Below the pieces are notes generated by a model. That model made no database searches and was not told the origin of the DNA. It saw nothing but the letters and a program-made list of their open reading frames with translations. DNA of 64,000 nt from Agarophyton chilense (taxonomy: Eukaryota > Rhodophyta > Florideophyceae > Gracilariales > Gracilariaceae): positions 4,712,001 to 4,776,000 of the forward strand of contig JARGXX010000068.1 of assembly GCA_030374765.1 (NCBI GenBank). The letters are read 5' to 3'. Both the position numbers and the translations under genes were made by a program. This document shows, piece by piece, positions 52,154-61,656 of this stretch (its first letter is position 1; each line of letters begins with the position of its first letter).

Positions 52154-55106
52154 GTAGGTGCGGTCAACTCAGTAGATGTATCTACGGGCCACACATTTAA
52201 GTAACGTGAGCACCACGCGCGGAACGAGCTGGGCGCCTTCGGCTCCCTACGCTGCGGACTTGGCCTTTGCCACAACGTGCGCCACTCCAAGATTCTATTA
52301 AAGTAAAGATGTTACTCTTTATTGTTATTTTTGCTCCGACCCGAGTCCGATCTGCGCATGTGCACCTACAACTTATCAACATATCTCTCCCGTGATTGCA
52401 GGGCGTATCTGAGATAGCGGAACTGCCAGTTGCTTATTATCGCTGCGGTATTGTATGCGATTGGAAGGAGCTTTTCTTGAAAACGTTACGGTGCTAAGAA
52501 GAGTCTATATCGATTGTTAAGAAACACAATGCCCCTCTCGTTCACCATGCGCGGCTTTCGTACGCGTCGGTTGTGTACCACGCGATTCATCCAATCTGTG
52601 CACTCGTTCTGCTTGCAAGGAACAAACAGCGCTCCATTTCCTTAAAAGCCCATATTATTCATCCCATTTTGACCATTATGTAGAAACTGGACATTGTTTC
52701 GATATACCTTCGATGTCAATTAAGGATTGTAGTCGCTTTCGGCGGTCTTTTCCGATATCTGCAGACGTATAAACCGTCCATAGAGGTGGCAGAAGACCAC
52801 AATAGATAATGAAGTAGTCCTTTGGGAGCCGTCTTAGGCGCGTTCTTGTTTTCGCTTACACTTAGGTCTCCAACGCTTGGTCTTGCTGCCATTCAAAAGA
52901 ACACGCAGTTTGGGAAGCCTATAATTAGTCCTTTTACAATGAACCGCTATTGCTTTGAAGGCCACGCAATGAGCTTGGGGATGAGAAAAGTCCAAGATAA
53001 AAGAAAACGAGTACAAGACATGACGAAATTAGTTCGACACCGTCCACTTCGATAATCCATACCCATGCCCAACTTGCTCTAAGACCAGACTGACTTAGTT
53101 GCTCCCTCACAGTATATTTAGGAACGAAAAGAGCATCTTTTCTGTACTAAGCTTGCGTTTTCGAGAAACTTGCAGCACATCACAAGTGTGCTCGCTTTGA
53201 ACATCCATGAGAGCAGCGATTGCAGATGATGCTCCATGGTGTAGAACTTATAAGGCTTTCCGAATCATATGAACCATTTTTTCAAACAGTTGAACATCAT
53301 CATCTACAAAGAAAATGTTGCAGAGAAGTTGCTGGGTTGTACTTTTTGTGTAAGGTGCGCTTGCAACGCATAAATAGTTTTTTTTGGCTTGGACCTCTTG
53401 ATTCGCTTTTGCGTCTGCTTTACTCTTGTTCATTGGAACTGCCATCCAAATCACTCTTTTTTGCACGAGCATGTCTGTGTGCAACGCAGTTTGGGTTACT
53501 TTATGATACAACCATACGCCGAGAATGATATCATTTATCTTTGCGATTATGCGGAACTAAACGCGCCTTGCTTTTCGCGAAGGAGAGGATGATGTCATGT
53601 ATAGCACCAGCGGCTACGTGTTAAACGTGAAAAAGGAGACCTCGAAGGAGGCCCTTATATGCATATTAAGAATCTTCCAAACACGAGGTGTTGATCAGCG
53701 AAATAGAATTGCTTGGGACACGGCAACTAAAAAATAAAGGGTTTCGTCTTTTGGCTCTGAGAGGTTGCTTCGGTCTTTCCGCTTAAAACCTTCAATTAAA
53801 CTTAACTAACGGCCATATTGAGAAAAAAGGCTAGTATTGAAACCTCCTTTACGGATAGCAAATAGGAGTACATTATATGGACCCTCATTTCTGTACAGGG
53901 CACACTACCAATGTCGAAAAGGCGCAATCTGGTCGACCGAGTTGCCATAATCGGTGGTTCTCGCGCACATATGCCATTCTCGATCACTAATGTGCAATGT
54001 CACAGAATCTGATAGATTCTTCAAGCGATCGGCGCAGACTTTCCGAAGCGCAACTACCCAGCCGGCGAACATGGCAGCACCGACCCCTTTGCCGCCACCC
54101 TCGCGAGCGCTCGGAAGCGAAACTGCCCAGAAATAGACAACGTTGATAGTTGGAATATACAGAAAGATTGGTTATGTTTTTGCTGCACTACAAATAAGGA
54201 TAGTATCCATGGCACATAGATCCGCTAATGGGGAATATATTGGTCGTTTTTTAGTTAACTTAAAAGGGAAACAAAAGTCGGGAAAAGTTGTATTAAATAA
54301 CTGGAGAATAGGTCCCCTGTTTGGGAATGTTGAAGAAAAAGGATGATATGATCTGGTGAAAGATAGCTGTGAAACGTGTGGAACGCACGAACGAAACGCA
54401 CGCCGCTTTGTGTTTATTTATGTAAGCGACTCACGTCGGTCCTACATTTGCACTCAACAAATATAGGAATTAAGGTATTATTTGAACGTAGCGCTGTAAA
54501 AGGAATATTTATTTCGAGCCACAAATCCGGTACAAAACGCAAATGCGTTCTACGTTGAGTAAGGCGCGCAATTAGGAAAAACTGGCTGGTACCAGACCTG
54601 AAGCCGCACGAATTCTCGCGCCGGCCTACCTCTAAATTGCCTCTAAAAGGCCGACCTCAGTTCTCTCCGACCAACTCTGGTCAAGTCAGCTCGACTAAAG
54701 CGGCTCACCTCCCCCTCTTTGGCACCAAAACTATTTCTTAGCACAGTTTGTGCCTCTCTTGCGATCAACTCTCCGCCATTTATTTCTTTACTTGAGGGTT
54801 GGGTTCGCTTTCTATCGCGTGTGAGCCGTTTTTTCTGCGAACCCGTCTCTCATGTGGGACTGTTTAGAACCTCCTCTTGTTAACAGAACCGCGTGATACG
54901 GCGTAGAGCTCACAATCTATGGCCATTCGCCATTCGTTAAAGAGTAGGTGAAGTTCACTGCTCTTTTGGTATCGTGTGCAAGTACCGACTTTTCCCTGTC
55001 TTGCACATAGTGTCAAAGTCTGCAATTTATTCGAGCAACTATTCAACTGTGCAAAGTTCCGATTCGGAAGTTGAAGCCGTCAGCGTCACCAAGGAAACCA
55101 CATAAC
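52154..55106. other. 3-kb region without recognised gene
   Basis: Short frames on both strands. A minus-strand stretch at about 52830-53510 reads somewhat like protein in pieces but matches nothing I know. No clear repeat ends. Confidence 0.35.
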
Positions 55107-55107
55107 T

Positions 55108-55471
55108 CACCTATTCTTCGCCTTCTCCCGAACCCCTTAGCAAATCTCGCGCCCGTCACATTCTTCCATTCGTTACTCAACGTGAGAAGCGTCGTTGCTG
55201 TCCTCCATCTCGCAAATTCTCCCTGAAGCGCTATGCCGTTTGCAAAATCAACGTGCAGAGTGAGCGCCAATTGGATCTACACGAAGACAGCCGTAAGCAT
55301 CAAAACGTATTACGACGCGCTTATTACAAAGATATCAACGTCTGTTTCCGTGTATGCCGTATCAAGTTTCCCGAATCTCACGATCTCCGAGTTCATTATA
55401 AAAGTCTTTGTCATTTTACTGGCGTCAGAAAGAAGAACAGTACTGCATTATATAACGCTTGCGATATATAA
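55108..55471 (+). pseudogene. C2H2 zinc-finger-like fragment without start
   Basis: An open frame of about 120 codons starts after a stop and lacks an early ATG. It reads YAVCKINVQSERQLDLHEDSR then KHQN, and later FRVCRIKFPESHDLRVHYKS then LCH. Both resemble C2H2 fingers with C-H spacing near C-x(12)-H-x(4-5)-H, but the second cysteine of each finger is missing (CKIN, CRIK in place of CxxC). It may be an exon or a decayed gene piece. Confidence 0.35.
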
Positions 55472-56432
55472 TTCCAGTCTTTACACCGAGGTATAAGCCT
55501 TAACACATTTCATTTTACTACATCACATCTTTATACCTTTGCCTCGGACTGCCACAAGTGTATTGGTCATTCGCACTCTCTACCCAGTACACTCCTTCTT
55601 TCTGTCGTCTTTCTTTGACTTATTTTCTTTGCCATATTCTGGGCTGGTACTCTCGAGAGCATATATGCTATTTTTGTCCCCTTAGGTGTAAACATCCTCG
55701 TTGTGTCCCCTAACTACTTCGAACGCATACCATCCGTACGAACCCGGACGTATAGAAAAATCAGGTGCAAAACGCCAAATCAGCACGTATGGAGGTGTTT
55801 AAAATAGGTCCAAATTCATCCCAAAATTACATTGGTGAAGACCGCCGTCAATACCGATTGCACATTCTACCCCAGTCTTCTCCCCCGCTAGTTAAATCTC
55901 TCGCTCTTTGGAGGTAAACACCATTTCTGCCACAATCCCAAGGCACTTCTGCGGGCAAATCGAAGCTTCTCATCGGCTGCGCTAGTTCTATTCGCCCCTC
56001 GAGGCTTACGACGGCAAGAAAAAGCCCAACACCGTCACTACGCAGAAAACCTCCGTTTCGAGAGCAAAATGGGTGCTGAAGATCACTCTTGCATTTTCGG
56101 AACATGTAAGGGGGAAGAACAAGAGCCTGCAACGTATCGATATGTAATAGCGATGGGATGGCCGCGTCGCAAATCTATGAACTTTTTAACGAAAGAATTA
56201 CTCACTCCATCCTCGGATGTAGTTCTGTACAATTTAGAAGTAAAACAGATGGCAATCTTGGACATATAATTCGACGCACACTGAGACTATCATAAATAGA
56301 TTGAATTGTAGCGGCGGGATGAAATTATTATCACTTTCTGCCACCAGCTTCTTGATTCGTTCCGATGTGTTCTGATACTAGCAAGTTATCAACACCCCGC
56401 ATCCACTATTTACTCTATCATGGAGTTAAGAT
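55472..56432. other. no confident gene
   Basis: Only short overlapping frames (for example 55848-56132 minus) without motifs. Confidence 0.4.
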
Positions 56433-56744
56433 CTAACCAGAGCCCTCGAAATCGTCTTCATCGTCTTCTTTACATGATGCAATCTCACTGTTCAGTCCTG
56501 ACGGGCCTGTTTGTTCATCTTGAAGAACCATCTCGTAGTCCGAGTCACCAGCAACTGCTACTCTCAGGATCGAATCGAATGTATTCTGGCCAATATCAGG
56601 AATGAATTTGCATACAATGCAATCAATTCGGTTCCGCTTGCACGAACACCGTCGAGTGTCGCACTTGCCTTTGCATTTGGAGAGTGAAATGAAGCCTTCA
56701 AATTTGTTTCTCAAGGATGCCATATGTTGTGATTGCTTGATCAC
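56433..56744 (-). CDS. small Cys-rich zinc-binding-like ORF
   Basis: A 103-codon frame with six cysteines in CKGKCDTRRCSCKRNRIDCIVC (C24, C28, C33, C35, C42, C45), followed by an acidic tail (CKEDDEDDFEGSG). CXC-like clusters of this shape (basic residues with CxCK) occur at the C termini of some transposon-encoded integrases or transposases and in CXC-domain nuclear proteins. I cannot tell which. The neighbourhood of transposons, and the Tc1 element 128 bp away, favour a mobile-element remnant. The start Met is only the first in frame. Confidence 0.4.
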   Translation of the reverse strand: MIKQSQHMASLRNKFEGFISLSKCKGKCDTRRCSCKRNRIDCIVCKFIPDIGQNTFDSILRVAVAGDSDYEMVLQDEQTGPSGLNSEIASCKEDDEDDFEGSG

Positions 56745-56870
56745 AGTTATGCCGTAGTTTGCACAACCACTGGGTATAATACCTAAGGCTTACTGTAGAC
56801 GGGAATTATACGGGTCGGTCGGACACGAAAAATAATATTGTTGGTTGCCGTGCCCTTATTTAAAAACGTC
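56745..56870. other. short spacer before Tc1 element
   Basis: Nothing recognised. Confidence 0.4.
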
Positions 56871-56880
56871 TACAGTGACC

Positions 56881-56897
56881 GAAATTAGAATAGAACA
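56881..56897 (+). repeat. left outer IR/DR motif
   Basis: GAAATTAGAATAGAACA, 8 bp inside the left end. Confidence 0.9.
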
Positions 56898-57052
56898 CCC
56901 CTACATTTTTTATGTCTCTCGACTTCCCGTGGAGTGTTTCAATTGAGAAGCGGTTGAAGTAGACAACCAATAAAACAGGTATCAAAAGTTGTGCCATCTT
57001 CTTTCAGCGCTACCTTTTCATCAAAAAACAAGAAAAGGCTACTGTATAGTGC

Positions 57053-57069
57053 AAAATTAGAATATAACA
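57053..57069 (+). repeat. left inner IR/DR motif
   Basis: AAAATTAGAATATAACA, two mismatches from the outer copy and 172 bp further in. Confidence 0.85.
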
Positions 57070-58207
57070 AGTAACATTAATTCATTTGTAGCATGCTAAA
57101 ACACAAACTTAACAGCTCGTCTTCTTTAAATTCCTTTCCAGCACGTGTAAGAAACGCTTCTACATACTTTTCAGTAAATATTATCTCAGAGTTCAACACA
57201 GTTTCCCCCATTCTTCAACAATTGCGTTCTGTTGGCCATCTACATGAGAAAGCTGCCACGCATTTGCGTAGACTGCACGAGACAACCCCCTTCATACATT
57301 CTCAATAGGGTTCAAATCAGGATTACCTGCTAGCAACTCCATTACCTCAATATTTTTAGAATCAAACCACTTCTTTGTATTATTAGAACGGGAGATAGCG
57401 GCATTGTCCTGCTGAAATAGCCAACTACCACTTTTGATCTTCGAAAATAGTGGTAGCAAATAGTTCTCTAAAGTGCTGCAGTACTTCTTAGGATCTTGAT
57501 TTCCAACTAAAAGAGCTAAAGTACTATATCCATCTTCACAAAAAGCTCCCCAAACCTGTACACCTCCTCCACCAGCTTATCTTTTAGAAAAGACCTTTTC
57601 TTCCTTACGTAAATCGTGCCAATGGTAGTGGTAACCGTCTGGACCATCCAATTTAAATTTGTTCTCATCAGAAAATATGATTTTAGACTATTGTGCTAAA
57701 GATAAAGCATGATATTTACGAGACCAATTGAGACTTGCTTTTACGTGTTTTATCGTCAATTCTGTGTTTTTTTTTATCTTCATATACATCATGATAGAGG
57801 AGGATGATAATATCTGCTGCACCATACGTGGAGTCACAGATAAATTACATTTATGTTTTAGTTGAGATGCAGAATTCTGTTTTTTTCTGCTTCGACTAGG
57901 AGGAGACAAATCGATTTTCTGGATAAATTACGATTAGTTTTGGTATTAAACCTCTTTTTAACATTTTTTTGTTTCGAAGATAAATTGATACAAATTTTCG
58001 ACTTTAACCAGTCTTTTGGGAAATTTTGTTGAAAGAATTGTTTTCTTTAAAAAGAGCTTCAATTGCTTCCTTTTCTGCGGGAGTCAGGCACAATTTCATT
58101 CCCATTTCTGCTGAATTAGAAGTTTGGTAAGAAGTTAACAAAGCTTTTTCAATGTTTATGGCCTCTTTAGTCATAGAACTTTTGACTACAACTGTCATTA
58201 TAACTTC

Positions 58208-58224
58208 TGTTCTATTCTAATTTC
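58208..58224 (-). repeat. right inner IR/DR motif
   Basis: The reverse complement reads GAAATTAGAATAGAACA, identical to the left outer copy. Confidence 0.9.
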
Positions 58225-58378
58225 GTGGTTTTGGTAACCGTTTTGTCTTAATTTTTGTAGAGAAAAAGTCATTTGTTTTCATTTTGTGACCGTTTATTTA
58301 GGCCGTTGTACTGTAGCTTATGGCAGTGTTTGACAAGCCAGAGTCATAAAGGGACAGAGAAAATAGAAATAAACGGGG

Positions 58379-58395
58379 GTGTGCTGTTCTAATTT
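58379..58395 (-). repeat. right outer IR/DR motif
   Basis: The reverse complement reads GAAATTAGAACAGCACA, two mismatches, 171 bp from the inner copy. Confidence 0.88.
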
Positions 58396-58405
58396 CGGCC
58401 ACTGT

Positions 58406-59101
58406 ACATGGCTGGAATGTAGCCACAAGTAACACCGGTTTCTTAATTCGGTTGAGTTCAGCTTCATTTAAATACATTTTGAGAATGTGAGTTACGAATG
58501 AACGTGCGAGTGGAGGATTGCACTATCCTCCTATACTACCCAATTGAAGCGTTGCACTTGTCAGCACTTCGAGCAAATCTTGTAAATGCGTATCTGCCAC
58601 ACATCCTCAGGTTGTGAATTCCGGTGAAGCAGAGGTTTGGCTAATCCATCCATCCAAGAACAATAATATCTCTGACGACACCAGTCATGTGCGAAGTGCA
58701 TCCGCTTTGAGAAACACAATATCAACTCGTGGAGAAGTCTCCATTAATCAGTTGCAACTACCACCTTTGGCTCATGTCACACGCCTCAGTATTTGGTGCC
58801 AATGCCCCTGAAGACTGCAACTCACACAAACCGTCCCGTCGTTGTGTACAAACGAACTCTAGTACAGCATCGGTCTGTTTATCTTGTTAATGACACGTCT
58901 TTTCCTCAACGTTATTGCATTCTACCCTCATAAGGTACCGTTCGTAATCACAAGCCACCCACTATTTATAAGAAAATCATTACTCAGTGGAACAGTTGTT
59001 GGGTTTCGCCACTTAAGCTCGCAAATTCAATTATTATCGACAGGCTGGAGTCCTCGCCTAAGGTCTTTGGCAATTAGAGTTCTTTATAAGCTACCCTTTT
59101 A
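58406..59101. other. intergenic region before DUF1517 gene
   Basis: About 700 bp with short frames only. It should hold the promoter of the DUF1517 gene. Confidence 0.45.
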
Positions 59102-60289
59102 TTGCACTCGTCTACCATGGTTTGTCAAGCCTTCACCAGTTCATTTCTTCCTTCTACATCAGTTTTAAACAAACATGGTTTCTTTGACCCACGACAAGGA
59201 GAAATGAGGTATATGTATCCTTCGCTTTACATGTGTTCCCAGAGGCCAGGTTCTGAGAAATCACCGTTTCTTGCTGCAGCTTTTGCTGCTCTTTCATGCC
59301 TATCAATGAAGCCCCCTACGCCAGTACAAGCAATGGATCACGAAGGTGGGACGATTCATTCAGTACTGTTAGTACAAGACCGTCGAACGGGCCGCAGCGA
59401 AGCATCTGTGGAGAGAACATTGCGCGTTATACCACAATCAATGCCCAAGGTCCAGACAAGACATGCATTCTATCCTAGCGATAGCGTCCAAAGCCATCAA
59501 TCCCGCAGCAACGTGGCAAACTTTCAAGGGCAGATGAACACAATACAAGAATGGGCCGCGGTCAGAGTGAGGCCATCCATATATCCACAACGCACTACTA
59601 GGGCTCTAACGATGCGCCCCGCGGCTTTGGGACTTGTGAGTGTTAGCGCACTCACGTCTGGGTCAGTTTTTCTTCGAAACGCAACAAGGAAACGAAAGCC
59701 GCGAGTGAGCGAACCTATACGCGAAGATCAAGAAATTTGTTCTGTCGTTTCTATTCACATTCCATTTTGTGTATCCGAACGGGAAAACATGATGGGAAAG
59801 CTACAAGAACTTGAGAACAACGTCAATTTGATGACTCCTGATGGAATGGCGTGCGCAGCACGCAAGGCGGCGAAAATACTGCTCGGGGAGGGAAGACTTC
59901 TCGAGGACTCCCGTAAATTTGCCCCGAAGGTGGACGTGTATCTCGCGGAAGATATGAAATGTGCAGAGAAACGGTTCGCTGGGCATGTCGAGATAGAAGC
60001 TCATCGCATTGATCGAATTCGGAAATGTAACCAGAGAGTTCCACCCAACTCAAGAAAGTATGGGGTAGCTACAATAGTCGTAGCAACTACTGAAGGTGTA
60101 GACCTCGCTTGCTATGACGAGAAAGCCACAATTATTTGCCGATTGCGTGGCGCTCTGGACCGCATATCCAGGCTTCGAGCAGGTCAAGTTGCCGGGCTTG
60201 AGCTTCAGTGGTTTCCGGAAGATTGCAGAGAGAGATCCTTGACAAGGGCTCAACTTTGCGAAGCTTTTCCGGGTTTAAAAGTAGTCTAA
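59102..60289 (+). CDS. DUF1517 thylakoid membrane protein
   Basis: A 395-residue protein of the DUF1517 family found in cyanobacteria and plastids. The C-terminal domain (about 210-395) shows the family pattern: ICSVVSIHIPFCVSE (212-226), YGVATIVVATTEG (320-332), RLRGALDRISRL (347-358) and LELQWFPED followed by SLTRAQLCEAFPGL at the end. The N terminus looks bipartite. A Ser/Thr-rich transit peptide (1-50) is followed by a hydrophobic run (FLAAAFAALSCLSM, 56-69) and a PVQA cleavage-like site (74-77), as in thylakoid-lumen targeting. A further hydrophobic segment lies at 173-191. Met6 (59117) is an equally good start. The family's function is unknown. Intronless. Confidence 0.82.
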   Translation: MHSSTMVCQAFTSSFLPSTSVLNKHGFFDPRQGEMRYMYPSLYMCSQRPGSEKSPFLAAAFAALSCLSMKPPTPVQAMDHEGGTIHSVLLVQDRRTGRSEASVERTLRVIPQSMPKVQTRHAFYPSDSVQSHQSRSNVANFQGQMNTIQEWAAVRVRPSIYPQRTTRALTMRPAALGLVSVSALTSGSVFLRNATRKRKPRVSEPIREDQEICSVVSIHIPFCVSERENMMGKLQELENNVNLMTPDGMACAARKAAKILLGEGRLLEDSRKFAPKVDVYLAEDMKCAEKRFAGHVEIEAHRIDRIRKCNQRVPPNSRKYGVATIVVATTEGVDLACYDEKATIICRLRGALDRISRLRAGQVAGLELQWFPEDCRERSLTRAQLCEAFPGLKVV

Positions 60290-60507
60290 AGCTTCATGTA
60301 TCGTCTTTGATCTATCCGCGCACCATATATTGAGAATCTCTTCCGATCGGTTTACACTTTCAAAACCTGGATATTAAGGTTCCCTTGCGTACAGTCTATA
60401 ACGCTCTGCCGCTGATGCGCTCAACGCATACAGCTCAACTAATGTCCGAGAGACTAAGTCCATGAAACACGTAATTCTTTCTCGCTTTCGGACAAAGCGG
60501 TACTTCT

Positions 60508-60864
60508 TTATTCCGGACCAGGGAAACGTCCCTCTTCCTTCAGGGTGTCCCATTTTTCCACCTTTCCATGTAAATCCAAAATGATTCTGAGTTAGTAACT
60601 TTATCACGAAGCGATCACCATAGCTCTGCTGCGAATCTCTTTAATCACGGGAGTCTTGTGTAAAAATTCTTGACTTACCCACTCGACAGGGCAAAGCGAC
60701 ATGTACCAACGCTTAAATTTCTCACATTCGGGGTCATCCTCGCCCTTCTTCTTCGCGCAGGCGTGGAACTCGATGTACCTTGCCCAGCAATGATTTGTCT
60801 GATTCGTTGTTGGAAAGCGCCTGTCGCGCGGAGCGGTACGAACTTGGATGGTCACATCGGACAT
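60508..60864 (-). CDS. COX6B: cytochrome c oxidase subunit 6b (COX6B/COX12), two exons
   Basis: Complement(join(60508..60561, 60679..60864)); 79 residues. COX6B sits on the intermembrane-space face of complex IV and helps hold the dimer. Exon 1 gives 62 residues with the typical TAPRDRRFPTTNQTNHCW start and the twin-cysteine helices: C26-x9-C36 and C47-x10-C58, the CHCH pattern oxidised by Mia40. Reading on would give an unrelated tail, but GTAAGT follows CPVEW exactly. 117 nt later, after a TACTAAC branch site, lies AAAG and then exon 2, VEKWDTLKEEGRFPGPE-stop, the expected C terminus. It is transcribed divergently from the type I membrane protein, with 792 bp between starts. Both junctions are inferred from family fit and splice signals, which agree. 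Confidence 0.93.
60562..60678 (-). other. COX6B intron, 117 nt
   Basis: On the minus strand it starts GTAAGT, has TACTAAC near the 3' end and closes with AAAG. The branch adenosine is about 30 nt from the acceptor. Confidence 0.9.
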
Positions 60865-61656
60865 CGCGAAAAGAGTTGTTTGAAACGGGAGGTATGTATT
60901 CTGGTGAAGTTTCCTGAAGATAAAGCCGGCGAATACGTCACTGGAGGTTGGGGTATGTATGGATTCGTTGGTCACAACGATAACACACACCTCCAGGGAC
61001 ACTCCTCGTCCTCCTGTCCGTTCGATCAGGTCTGCACGAACCGCCATGCACACACTGGTACAGCTGTGATATCTTTCTGTCCCTCCATATGAATCTACCC
61101 TTCTTCTACAGACGTGCAATTTGTACACATTTCTTTCATTGGCGTGGTTCGCAACCAGGCATATGGGAACATGGACAATTGACCCGCAATCTCTTGATGT
61201 CTCAAAAGAGTTCGCACCGGCCCAGTGATAAAGTGGGTTGTTCACCCGTTCAGTCAAGCCACAATGTATCCCCTAAGGGAGAGCAGAACATAACCTCTTA
61301 CTTTTGTTTTCTTCAAAAACTTGACTGCACCTGTTACCTCGCTAGCTTTACGTTTCCCAGAGCTGATTTGTGTTTGCCAAAGGAGAACTCAACAATTGCA
61401 CTGTGGTTCGAACTGAGTAAAGAGTTTGTCACGTTCAATTGGTTTCTATCTGATCTTAAAGTGTGCCTGGTGCAAATAAAATTGGTTACACATTTAGCGG
61501 CACAACTGTTTCATGCTTCTACATTCAAAAAACTCCGCTTAAAAAGCTTGGTCTAAAACGTGACTACACACAACATCAGAAACCCGGAAACCCATCTCAC
61601 CGGCCAGAATTTTGTGTAGGCCACTGCAGCCGTCTTCTTTCGTTCTTGGACTCTCA
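60865..61656. other. divergent promoter region
   Basis: No gene supported. An open plus-strand frame of 155 codons (61089-61556) lacks motifs and lies where the promoters of COX6B and the membrane protein gene should be. Confidence 0.45.

Larger units (their letters stand above)
56873..58403 (-). mobile_element. Tc1-like transposon with IR/DR ends, 1531 bp
   Basis: The ends are CAGTGACCGAAATTAG (left) and its near reverse complement CTAATTTCGGCCACTG (right), flanked by TA at 56871-56872 and 58404-58405, as in Tc1/mariner elements. The minus-strand transposase starts near 58198 with a helix-turn-helix region (LTPAEKEAIEALFKENNSF). Its catalytic part has [12 protein letters not shown] (near 57675), WLFQQDNAAI (near 57415) and GNPDLNPIENVW (near 57320), the three DDE positions. 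Stops and frameshifts between these show that it is dead. A 17-bp motif occurs four times, twice at each end. Confidence 0.9.

Noticed and set aside
61089-61556. 155-codon plus-strand frame between COX6B and the membrane protein gene
   Set aside because: Occupies the expected promoter region and shows no domain or conserved pattern.
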